A stretch of DNA of 32,393 nucleotides from Chamaesiphon sp. GL140_3_metabinner_129_sub. Lineage in GTDB: Bacteria; Cyanobacteriota; Cyanobacteriia; Cyanobacteriales; Chamaesiphonaceae. Positions 12,996 through 21,624 of the stretch are shown in pieces. The DNA lies in the NCBI GenBank assembly GCA_025358725.1, contig JANYIT010000207.1, positions 1-32,393 of the forward strand, read 5' to 3'. Each line of letters begins with the position of its first letter. Positions within the stretch are counted from its first letter, which is position 1. Position numbers and translations under genes: made by a program. The notes under the pieces are model-generated. The model had not been told where the DNA came from and ran no database searches. It saw nothing but the letters and a program-made list of their open reading frames with translations.

Positions 12996-14594
12996 TTAGC
13001 CTGGAGGCCCACCGCCACCGCCTGGAGGCCCACTGCCCCCACCACCACCAGCACCTGGAGGCCCACCACCACCAGCACCGGGTGGCGGCCCTTTTGGTTG
13101 TTCGTCAGAACCACCAAATAAACTTTTCCACGAAAACCCGGATGGTGGTGGTTGGGTTGAGGGATTATTAACTAATATGTGTTCTGAACCATCCAGTCCA
13201 GTTTTAACTTCTGTCCGATTGTCGATCGTCACACCAGTAGTAATCGGGACGAATCTAGGTGGTTGATTAGGCGCACCAGTAAATACGCCTGTTTGATTTT
13301 TTTGACGGGTAATCGCGATCGTCGGGACTGTAATTACATTCTCCAATTTACCAACTTGGAATTCTGCGGAAATGTTCATTCCGGCTTTGAGTTCTTCGGC
13401 AGCATTTCCTTCGAGTGAAACCTTCACACCAAAACTGGTGACATTTTGTTCTACAGTCGATCGATTGGCGATTTGGGTGACTTTGCCCCGATAAGTTTTG
13501 GTAGGGTTGGCATCTGCTTTAATGGTGACTTCTTGCCCAACCTTCATTTTCGCAATATTTTTTTCAGCGACATTACAAACTGCTCGATTGGCAGAAACGA
13601 TCGATAGAATTGAGGAGGAAGTTGCTGAAGAAACGGAACTACCTGATGTCGTCGGCGTTACAAATGCACCTGGATCGGCATACTTAAAAGAGACGATCCC
13701 AGTAAAAGGAGCTTTGATAATCGTATCTTCCATCTGAGTCATCACATTTTGCAGTGAGCCACGCGCCGACATCACCGTAGCCCGAGCTTTTTCAATTTCT
13801 TCTGGTCGCGATCCTGCTTTTAATAAAGATAATGTTTGCTGTTGAGTTCTAATTCCAGCTTTGGCTTGGAGGATCTCTTCTTTTCTAGTTCCCTCTTGGA
13901 TCAACGATAATTTTTCTTGTGCTGCAACTACATTAGCTTTGGCACTATCGCGAATAGATAGTTTTTCATTCAGAGCTTGTAATGAAATTGCGCCTTGAGT
14001 TAAGAGCATTTGATTGCGACGAAATTCATCCTCCGCTTTTTTAGAAATCGCCACAGCACTGTCTAGTTGAGCCTTAGCTTGACCGATATCTTGAGGACGA
14101 TTACCAGCTACTAACTTGTTCAGGTTTACCTGGAGTTCTTCCAGGGCAGATTGTGCGCGGGCAATTTCTTGGGGTCTACTGCCAGAGATTAGTTGACGAA
14201 GATTTGCCTCAGATTCTGCTAATTTTCCTTTTGCTTCAATCAATTGGCCTTGGATGTTGGCATTGTCCATTGTGGCAATTACTTGCCCTTGGGTGACTTT
14301 ATCACCTTGATCGACCATCAGTTCTTTGAGAATTCCAGATGTTTTCGGACTGACATTTACGACCTTAATTGGCTCAACTGTGCCATTTGCTGAGACAGTA
14401 ATTGGTAAATTAGCCCGCTCTGCGGAGACTGGAACTGGTCGTTGTTGGTCTGTTTCTTTCGATCCAGAAAACTGGTTGTAAACGATCCAACCACCGCTCA
14501 GAATTAAAAATAAGCTGCCTAGCCCAAAACCCCAGCTAACGATCGACTGTTTACTGATATTTTTGAATGGAGATATATCTGACATAATTGGCAC
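12996..14594 (-). CDS. HlyD/DevB/MacA-like periplasmic adaptor (efflux RND/ABC membrane-fusion protein) with Gly/Pro-rich C-terminal tail
   Basis: One N-terminal TM; lipoyl-like halves (PKTSGILKELMVDQGDKVTQGQVIATMD, IIKAPFTGIVSFKYADPGAFV); repeated coiled-coil motif GxRPxEIxxAxA; tail GGGGPPGAGGGGGSGPPGGGGGPPG. Confidence 0.92.
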   Translation of the reverse strand: MPIMSDISPFKNISKQSIVSWGFGLGSLFLILSGGWIVYNQFSGSKETDQQRPVPVSAERANLPITVSANGTVEPIKVVNVSPKTSGILKELMVDQGDKVTQGQVIATMDNANIQGQLIEAKGKLAESEANLRQLISGSRPQEIARAQSALEELQVNLNKLVAGNRPQDIGQAKAQLDSAVAISKKAEDEFRRNQMLLTQGAISLQALNEKLSIRDSAKANVVAAQEKLSLIQEGTRKEEILQAKAGIRTQQQTLSLLKAGSRPEEIEKARATVMSARGSLQNVMTQMEDTIIKAPFTGIVSFKYADPGAFVTPTTSGSSVSSATSSSILSIVSANRAVCNVAEKNIAKMKVGQEVTIKADANPTKTYRGKVTQIANRSTVEQNVTSFGVKVSLEGNAAEELKAGMNISAEFQVGKLENVITVPTIAITRQKNQTGVFTGAPNQPPRFVPITTGVTIDNRTEVKTGLDGSEHILVNNPSTQPPPSGFSWKSLFGGSDEQPKGPPPGAGGGGPPGAGGGGGSGPPGGGGGPPG

Positions 14595-14759
14595 TGTGTA
14601 AGAAGTGATTCGGCGATCAGAGCACTGACGAATCGATAGTCGAAGTAAGCAAGAGCTGGTTTGAAATTCTGGACATGTAGTAACCGCAAGTAAATAAACC
14701 TCTAGCTGGAAAACATTGATGTGTCTAGATGAGTGATACTTCCCAAATGAATTAAGGAT

Positions 14760-14782
14760 GCCTACTAATGCTATTAGTAGGC
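14760..14782. promoter_or_regulatory. Intercistronic hairpin GCCTACTAA-TGCTA-TTAGTAGGC between ABC exporter and HlyD genes
   Basis: Perfect 9-bp stem; no following T tract on the minus strand. Confidence 0.5.
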
Positions 14783-14807
14783 CAATCTTGATCGTGGCAA
14801 GCGTGAG

Positions 14808-16745
14808 TTATGCTTGAGCAACACGATCAAATTCAATTTTGCCATAATCAAGCTTGATCACATGATCGGCCAGATGGAAGTATCGATCGTCATGAGTGAT
14901 GACGATGACTATTTTATTTTCCTGCTTTAAGTTGAGTAACATCTCCTTATAGAATAGTTCCCGAAATTTAGGCTCTTGATCGGATGCCCATTCATCAAAC
15001 ACATAAATTGGCCGATCTTCCAGATAAGTTTCTAGTAGTGCTAGACGTTTGCGTTGACCTTGTGACAGGTTGGTAGTCGATAGCACACCATCCTTGACAC
15101 TTACTTTGTGCGATAACTGAAGTTGTCGGAGGTAGCCGTTTACTTCTTGGTCGAGCGTATCACGCTCGAATCCTAGATAACTATCAAATAGGTAAAAGTC
15201 CGAAAATACCGCAGAAAAATGTTGACGATACCACTCGACATTATCGTCAGTAACGGGTTTTCCATTTAGCTCGATCGATCCTGATTGGGGAAGATATAAG
15301 CCGGTAATTAGTTTGGCTAAAGTTGATTTACCACTACCATTACCACCAATAATAAATAGCAATTCACCTGGTTGCAAAGATAGATTAATCGGGCCGAGCA
15401 TAAATCCATTTTCATCTGGTCTAGGCGGTGGCATAAATGAACCTGAACCAGTTCTACCCGGCTGATTGGGTAAACCTCTCTGTTCTTGCGGTGAAGAGCC
15501 AGGTCGGGCATTTGCAGTTAGACCTTCAGGATGAGCTGGTGGATGTCCATTTTCGCCAAATCCTTCTGGATGAGCTGGTGGATGTCCATTTTCGCCAAAC
15601 CCTTCAGGATGAGCTGGTGGATGTCCATTTTCGCCAAATCCTTCTGGATGAGCTGGTGGATGTCCATTTTCGCCAAACCCTTCAGGATGGGCTGGCGGAT
15701 GTCCATTTTTACCAAATCCTTCTGGAGGAAGTTCTGGTAATTCAGGTTGATATGTATAGACAACATCTTTGAATTCCAGCTTACAAGATGGACTCACCTT
15801 CAAGGGAATTGTTTCAGATTCACCAAGGCTCATCAAAGACAGTTCCATGCGTTCGATCTTTCTGAGCGAGATATTTCCACGCACTAACTCAGGAATTTTA
15901 CTTAAAAGATTTTGCATCGGCAATGCCAAGAATGTCCCGATCAAAACATAAGTTGCTAATGTGCCGGGTTGGAATGCTAAAAAGAAAGGCAATCCAAATA
16001 GAATAAAGCCCATACTGGCAAACTGAGACATTTGACCAAAACCATTGGCGACAGCAAAACTCTTCATCGCCTTGGTATTCAAACTACGCAGTTTCGATAC
16101 AGTTCCTTTGAGGTCTTTTTCAAGAAATGCTGCTCTCTTCGATCGATTGAGTTTGAGTTCTTTAGTTCCATTCATCATGGCTCGATAATGCTTGAAGAGA
16201 GTGTCTTCTTCTTCACGAGAACTAAAGAATAATATTTGTGCTTTGTTCAAGATCGCCTGAACAAACAACATTGTTACAACACTAGAAACAACCGTAAGTG
16301 TAAACAGTTCGGGAGATAAAAGTGCAAAGAAAACAAAGCAGCCAACTACTGTCGCAAAATCAGTACACAACCCTGGTACTGACGATACAGCATGAGTTAG
16401 GTTGCGAACATCTTCTGTCAATGTAACAATCAGTCTATTTTCTTTTAGTCTTTCTAAATGTTCTAGTGGTGAAGATAAAATATTTTGGCTTAACTTTAAT
16501 CGCAGCGAATAGATGGCATTCTGCGACAGGAAAATCAGCATATATTGAGAGACTATACTTGTAGCTATAATAAAAACAGCTACTACAGCAAAGAATAGTA
16601 AATCATTTGGCGTACGACCTTCCCGAACAGCCCTATTAATTAAGGAAATCATCAGCGCATTACCACCACCACTGACTAAGCCAGCGATGACAGCAATGGC
16701 CATCTGTTTCCAAGATATTTCTAATAGAAATTTAATAATTTCCAT
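14808..16745 (-). CDS. SyrD/PvdE-type (cyclic-peptide-exporter-like) ABC transporter, fused TMD-NBD, with repeat insertion in the NBD
   Basis: About six hydrophobic segments; A-loop VVYTY; Walker A GGNGSGKST; signature LSQGQRKRLAL; Walker B IYVFDEWASDQEP; VITHDD. Insert of (HPEGFGENGHPPA)n between A-loop and Walker A. Confidence 0.9.
   Translation of the reverse strand: MEIIKFLLEISWKQMAIAVIAGLVSGGGNALMISLINRAVREGRTPNDLLFFAVVAVFIIATSIVSQYMLIFLSQNAIYSLRLKLSQNILSSPLEHLERLKENRLIVTLTEDVRNLTHAVSSVPGLCTDFATVVGCFVFFALLSPELFTLTVVSSVVTMLFVQAILNKAQILFFSSREEEDTLFKHYRAMMNGTKELKLNRSKRAAFLEKDLKGTVSKLRSLNTKAMKSFAVANGFGQMSQFASMGFILFGLPFFLAFQPGTLATYVLIGTFLALPMQNLLSKIPELVRGNISLRKIERMELSLMSLGESETIPLKVSPSCKLEFKDVVYTYQPELPELPPEGFGKNGHPPAHPEGFGENGHPPAHPEGFGENGHPPAHPEGFGENGHPPAHPEGFGENGHPPAHPEGLTANARPGSSPQEQRGLPNQPGRTGSGSFMPPPRPDENGFMLGPINLSLQPGELLFIIGGNGSGKSTLAKLITGLYLPQSGSIELNGKPVTDDNVEWYRQHFSAVFSDFYLFDSYLGFERDTLDQEVNGYLRQLQLSHKVSVKDGVLSTTNLSQGQRKRLALLETYLEDRPIYVFDEWASDQEPKFRELFYKEMLLNLKQENKIVIVITHDDRYFHLADHVIKLDYGKIEFDRVAQA
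15529..15723. repeat. Coding tandem repeat, 5 x 39 bp (13 aa), alternating A/B variants
   Basis: Units at 15529, 15568, 15607, 15646, 15685. Units end ...AAATCCTTCT (1,3,5) or ...AAACCCTTCA (2,4); unit 5 is diverged. Confidence 0.95.
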
Positions 16746-16801
16746 AAAATTGCAATTTTTCTGAAGATAATAAAGTGAATGTCTTGCTGGTATCAGTTGC
16801 T

Positions 16802-17971
16802 CTAAATCTTCTCAAACAGAATTCCTTCAATCCCAACCCCTGGAGAAAAAGAAAATGCAATTCCATTTACAGGTGGAGGGTTCTCGATCGAGTTATCTCC
16901 CCTACCAGCTACTGTACCTTGACTACTTGAATGCTCATTCAGTCTCAACATCATTCGCTCCATCACAAACAAAATCGAACAACTTAGCATATTGCCATAT
17001 TGACGGAGAATCTCCCAACTATCTGCGACTTGCTCGTCATTTAAGCCCAATGAAAGCTGCGATCTTTCAATAATTCGTGTCCCACCAGGATGAATTGCCC
17101 ATAGATCGATATTCTCTTTAGTCAGTTGATGGCTAGCTAGAAAATCCTTGACGATTGGTCCTACATCAGACTGAATATAATCAGGTAATTGGCGAGAAAG
17201 TAGGCAAGTAATACCATTATCTTTAACACCTAAAGTAATACCATCTTCAGTGTTTTTTGCTAGGTAACTAAAGTTATCTCTAATTACAAATTTGCCTCGT
17301 CCGATCAATTTATCTTCGACATCAGCTCCGATCACCGCAGCAGCACACCCATCCCCAAAAATGCTATGGATGATAATGTCATTAAGATTGTCATTAAATA
17401 CTGCATTAACAGAACTCAACTCTAAACAAACAATTAGAGCTTTACTTTCAGGATTGGCCCGCACATGATCGCTACAAACTCTCAATCCAGTCATGGCAGC
17501 AGCACATCCCATAAAGTTAATCGGAATGCGCGCGATATTTCGTTTGAGACCCAAACTGTCAATCAGTTTAGTATCGATTCCAGGCGCAATAAAGCCAGTA
17601 CTAGTCACAAAAACAATCAGACCAATTTGATCTTCAATCTTGCCTTCCTGTGGATCTGTAGCGGCAAACAAAGCCTTGCTAGCAACCTCATTGGCGAGCG
17701 AAAATGCATATTCTTCATACATTTGCATCCGCTTCTCGATCGTGTTTTTTTCTTGACTAAAGGCAACCGTCTCCTCTGTGAGCAAGTTGATCGCCAGATG
17801 TCTGGTATGAATTCGGGTATTTTCATAAATCTTTTCGATTCGATGCTTATTGCGTTCCAAACAACTAAGACTAGCTAAAAATTTAGCAGCATCAGATTGC
17901 AGTAATACGTTGTTCGGTGTGCCAGTAGCAAAACCTTCAATGACAGGTAAGAATGGGCTAGAACTAGTCAT
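16802..17971 (-). CDS. Type III polyketide synthase (chalcone/stilbene synthase-like)
   Basis: 389 aa; active-site Cys in INFMGCAAAMTGLRV, His in WAIHPGGTRIIE, Asn in YGNMLSCSILFV; TSTGFIAPGID; C-terminal FSFSPGVGIEGILFE. Confidence 0.93.
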   Translation of the reverse strand: MTSSSPFLPVIEGFATGTPNNVLLQSDAAKFLASLSCLERNKHRIEKIYENTRIHTRHLAINLLTEETVAFSQEKNTIEKRMQMYEEYAFSLANEVASKALFAATDPQEGKIEDQIGLIVFVTSTGFIAPGIDTKLIDSLGLKRNIARIPINFMGCAAAMTGLRVCSDHVRANPESKALIVCLELSSVNAVFNDNLNDIIIHSIFGDGCAAAVIGADVEDKLIGRGKFVIRDNFSYLAKNTEDGITLGVKDNGITCLLSRQLPDYIQSDVGPIVKDFLASHQLTKENIDLWAIHPGGTRIIERSQLSLGLNDEQVADSWEILRQYGNMLSCSILFVMERMMLRLNEHSSSQGTVAGRGDNSIENPPPVNGIAFSFSPGVGIEGILFEKI

Positions 17972-18092
17972 GGCTTAATCCAAATAGGTTAATGTTAATA
18001 GTAATTTTGCTAATGATTAGCCATTTTAATCCTATAACTTAGTAGTTTCCGATCCTAAAAGTAGCTAATATTTGGACTGTTAGATGAGGAAT

Positions 18093-18165
18093 ACACTCCC
18101 TCTGTAGGACTATGCTAAAAGTCATGAGAACTCTTAATTCTCCATTGAGAGTCCAGAGGAAGTGT
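18093..18165 (-). promoter_or_regulatory. Structured 73-nt intergenic element upstream of the type III PKS gene
   Basis: Minus-strand ACACTTCCTCTGGACT ... AGTCCTACAGAGGGAGTGT pairs over about 16 bp with a 3-nt bulge and one wobble; inner hairpin GAGAA-TTAAGAG-TTCTC. Confidence 0.5.
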
Positions 18166-18192
18166 ACATAATTATCTGACAATTACCAATGA

Positions 18193-19887
18193 TTAGATCG
18201 AACCGATTCCAATCCAACCTGAGATCACGTATTGCATCGTTATCTGTAACGCACGAGGATGAAAATGTTCTTTGAAGAAACCATAATTCTCTCGTTGTGC
18301 CATTCTTGATGGATTACCCAAGTAATATTTCATTAAAATTGGTAATCGATCGACAAAGAAGTTCTGTGAATCTGCCCACTCGACATCAAATTTTGCAGAT
18401 TCCTCTCTCACAATATCTTCACTAATAATATTGGCAAAACCACTTTTTTGTTGTGGCAATACATGATGCACCCGATGGGGTCCCAAACCTGCGGTCAGGA
18501 AGCTATCAATATATTTATTGCCAATCATCGTTAGATCGTAAGAATTCTGAAGCTGAAAGACAGCCCAATCAGGAGCTTTTTCTACCCCGGCATCAGCATC
18601 ATGATCTGCCTGTGGTACTGTTTCCAGCTTTGGTAAATCTGTTTCAAAATCATGACTAGCAACAATCATGAAAGTACTAATCCAGACAGTAACAAAGAAC
18701 TGTGCAAACCAGGCCAGGAATTCACCTCGAACTGCGAATAAAATCAGTTCCCCCAATAGCAATGCATGAATGCCAAAACTACCGATAAAATGAGGCAAAG
18801 CTAGTCTCCAAGAACCATACATGTCTGAGACACCAGTTCTAGCTGCCATAAATACTAGTTCGACAATTCGAGCAAACATCCCTGTGGAGATATGCCCAAT
18901 TTTCTGAGCGGTATGCACCGGAATTCGATAAAACCGTGGAACTTCCAGCATGAATGTAAACACATTCTTCTTGATATCAACCTCTGTTTGGGTAAAAGGA
19001 TGATGCAGTAATGTATGACCATCAGTGACCACTAATGCCAGTGGGACATAGTTAATATCAAAAACGTTGGCAATTGCTTTATTCAGGCCGACTTGAGGTC
19101 GATGAATCAAATAATGTCCGACTCCTGCGAGAGAAATTCTGAACATCGACATTAAGACTACAAACAGATATATTGGCATATACTGTTGGTAATCTAAATA
19201 CAACCACTGAACCGCAAAATATAGTATCAAAATCATGATACTTACGGCATTAAAGAGAGAATCCATTTTAGCAACTTTTTGCTTGAAGTCTTTCTCGTAT
19301 ACTCTGTCTTTTATTTTAAAGAGTAGCTGATCTTTATTTCTGAAGTCATATCTCGGTGTATCTCTCCAACCATTAAAATCTTGTTTGAATAGAAATGGTG
19401 GGGCGTTATATTTAGGATGAATATGCTCTGGTCTTGCCGATTTACCTAGAGAATATTTCTCAATAATTTTTTTTACTTTCGCAGGATTGGGATGAAAGAT
19501 ATTCACAATTGTGGTGATATCTCTGTTTTTGGTGCGCCCAATAAAGAATTGTCCACCTGGATGCTTAGCAATAAATGGGGTCAAATCATAAGCTTCGCCA
19601 TCGTAAATCCACACGTTTGGCAACGGTTCGCCATCGACAGGATGAGGTGGTGGCTCTGTCTTGTCATCGTCTAGTGGACGAATTAATGGAATCATCCCCG
19701 TCTGATTTCGAGGCACCTGATTAGAAGGAGGTGCTTCTACAGTTGGTGGCGTTTCTACTCCACTCAACATTTCGGCAGGCTGACTAGTTTCGTCCGATTT
19801 ATTTTGTGGTGTTGTTTCGGCTGGGTTGGTTAACAATATTACTCCATCTATATTGTTAGCAGCATTTGGTTCATTGCTTGAACTCAT
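18193..19887 (-). CDS. Cytochrome b5-domain / membrane fatty-acid desaturase fusion with Pro-rich N-terminus
   Basis: Cyt b5 motif YDLTPFIAKHPGGQFFIG; His boxes HYLIH, HTLLHHP and HRVHH; several TM segments. Confidence 0.85.
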   Translation of the reverse strand: MSSSNEPNAANNIDGVILLTNPAETTPQNKSDETSQPAEMLSGVETPPTVEAPPSNQVPRNQTGMIPLIRPLDDDKTEPPPHPVDGEPLPNVWIYDGEAYDLTPFIAKHPGGQFFIGRTKNRDITTIVNIFHPNPAKVKKIIEKYSLGKSARPEHIHPKYNAPPFLFKQDFNGWRDTPRYDFRNKDQLLFKIKDRVYEKDFKQKVAKMDSLFNAVSIMILILYFAVQWLYLDYQQYMPIYLFVVLMSMFRISLAGVGHYLIHRPQVGLNKAIANVFDINYVPLALVVTDGHTLLHHPFTQTEVDIKKNVFTFMLEVPRFYRIPVHTAQKIGHISTGMFARIVELVFMAARTGVSDMYGSWRLALPHFIGSFGIHALLLGELILFAVRGEFLAWFAQFFVTVWISTFMIVASHDFETDLPKLETVPQADHDADAGVEKAPDWAVFQLQNSYDLTMIGNKYIDSFLTAGLGPHRVHHVLPQQKSGFANIISEDIVREESAKFDVEWADSQNFFVDRLPILMKYYLGNPSRMAQRENYGFFKEHFHPRALQITMQYVISGWIGIGSI

Positions 19888-20223
19888 ATAATTTCTTTCT
19901 CTCTGTGCTCGTAATGTATTAACACCGCTTTTGTAAAGTTATAAAACTGCCACAAAACCATCGAACGTTTTTCACAGTACATTTGCTGTTCAAATTAAGC
20001 AAAGCTAGTCTTGCGTTCTTTCTACAATTGCTGATCGACAATTTCCCGAAAGTTGTGTAATTTAATCTGGATCAGAACTAGGCACTGGGTTTCGATCGAC
20101 AGATCGATTACCTGAAGGCTGCTACTATTTCAATCTAGTATTAAGATACCCAGAAATTAATTAGTAGCAACATTGTAAAACTAGATCTCCAGTGCCACTA
20201 CAGTCAGTGCCAGATACTACGCG

Positions 20224-20499
20224 TTATTTAGTCCGTTCAAAAACTCTCAACAGCAGAAAACCAATCGCTGCTAATTCTGGGGGAGCATTTTGTAACGTTC
20301 CAAACAAGGCTTGGGCTTGTTCGTCATTATTGAGCAACTCACCTAATAATTGTCGATCGTGCTCAGTTAAGAGTGGTGGCTGGTTGTTACGCTCTCCTTG
20401 AGGGTTTCCTTGCTGGTTGCCTTGAGGGTGTGGCGGACGCTCTTGATTAGGATGTGGTGGTCGCTCTTGATTGGAATGCGGGGGTCTCGATCCAAACAT
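20224..20499 (-). CDS. Small Pro/His/Gln-rich protein of unknown function
   Basis: 91 aa; repeats (NQERPPHP)n and QGNQQGNPQG followed by helical LTEHDRQLLGELLNNDEQAQALFGTLQ. Confidence 0.6.
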   Translation of the reverse strand: MFGSRPPHSNQERPPHPNQERPPHPQGNQQGNPQGERNNQPPLLTEHDRQLLGELLNNDEQAQALFGTLQNAPPELAAIGFLLLRVFERTK

Positions 20500-20749
20500 T
20501 GGTTTTCCTCAATATGATTGTTGATGCTGACAGTAGCACATGGCTATAGTATAGTATTTCCTCGAAAACAAACTATTTTTCGGAATAAATGCACAAACTT
20601 TAACAAAAATTTATAAATCCTGAATACCAATCTCAGTAATGGCTAAAGCATTTTGGTAACAATATTTACATATTGTTGTTTGCACAATTGGGATTTACCA
20701 GTCATGATAATTGCGGACTAGATTAGGTAACAACTTGGATTAATCTAAC

Positions 20750-20890
20750 TATCGCAATCCTATTTGAGTTTCTATCAGTAACATGAACTCGTAGGGGCGG
20801 TGCTTGACTCGTGCTAAGCGTCTTGCACTATTGGCGTAGGCACAGTGAGCCGAAGTATGCCCGCCCTCTAGGGGCTTTAGGATTGCTATA
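20750..20890. mobile_element. MITE-like element with TIRs TATCGCAATCCTA / TAGGATTGCTATA
   Basis: 12/13 matching terminal inverted repeats; GC-rich interior with GGGGCGG / CCGCCC inverted segments; no ORF of its own. Confidence 0.65.
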
Positions 20891-21277
20891 TTAGCTCCGC
20901 ACAACCGGACTTTTGAATGGCTTCCGTTCTGGTTTTGGCTCAAAAACGATCGGGCAAGACCAATCAACATCCCACCATTTACATTGCTGCACAGAATCAT
21001 GGGGATCGGGTACCAACCCAAGCAAATCTTCACGAACAGTATCTAGAAATGCGCCAGTTCCAACATCCATGAAAACTGTATTTAACAACTTAAAATGTTG
21101 TTTAATCTTAATTTTGTCACCAGTCGATGTGTGATACACCCTACTTTCAAAAAATTTGTTTACCTTACCGCCATCCCTAGACCATTGGTTGGTACTACCC
21201 GACTTCACCCATTGAACGGTACCATTCGCAAAATAAACTATCACCAATTTAGGATCTTCTACTTTTTTTTCGTTCAT
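20891..21277 (-). CDS. Hypothetical protein
   Basis: 128 aa complete ORF (MNEKKVEDPKLVIVYFANGTVQWVKSGSTNQWSRDGGK...), coding-like composition; stop codon abuts the MITE-like element. Confidence 0.55.
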   Translation of the reverse strand: MNEKKVEDPKLVIVYFANGTVQWVKSGSTNQWSRDGGKVNKFFESRVYHTSTGDKIKIKQHFKLLNTVFMDVGTGAFLDTVREDLLGLVPDPHDSVQQCKWWDVDWSCPIVFEPKPERKPFKSPVVRS

Positions 21278-21624
21278 AAGAATTTTATGCAGTGAGAAAT
21301 TGTGTTTGATGACAGATTATCTGGCCTAAGTCAGGCGATCTTGTTGACCGCTAACTTGAGTCTTTTGGGGAAAGGTGCTGTTGACGATGGTTGGCAACCT
21401 AGCGCACCATATTATATCCTGTTGTTCTACCTGCGAAAAGTTAATTGTAATATCAACTAGCAATTTCAATCTGAACAAGTCCGAGGATTCAAAATCAATA
21501 GCCACATTTTTGATACTTTAGACACTTTCGGCTCGTACTTATCAGTATAACAGTGGTGAATTTTTGATCGCAAAGTTTCTTATACTGGAGCAGGTCTCAA
21601 GCAGTTATTATAATTGGTGATTTT

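Noticed and set aside
12968-13171. Plus-strand ORF rich in His (HRHRLEAHCPHHHQH...)
   Set aside because: Antisense reading of the Gly/Pro-rich HlyD tail.
15529-15723. Possible CRISPR array
   Set aside because: Contiguous in-frame 39-bp units with no unique spacers.
15437-15772. ORFs on the plus strand and alternate minus frame across the exporter repeats (MSWWMSIFAKSF..., DIHQLIQKDLAKM...)
   Set aside because: A 39-bp repeat without stops leaves several frames open; the minus-strand ABC frame has clear NBD motifs on both sides, so these are by-products.
20224-20499. RiPP precursor peptide hypothesis for the 91-aa protein paired with the cyclic-peptide-like exporter
   Set aside because: No Nif11/NHLP leader I can recognise, no double-Gly cleavage site, no Cys/Ser/Thr-rich core, and no modification enzyme of RiPP type nearby.
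20749-21033. 94-aa minus-strand ORF (MKICLGWYPIPMIL...)
   Set aside because: Runs through the MITE-like element and overlaps the 128-aa ORF out of frame.
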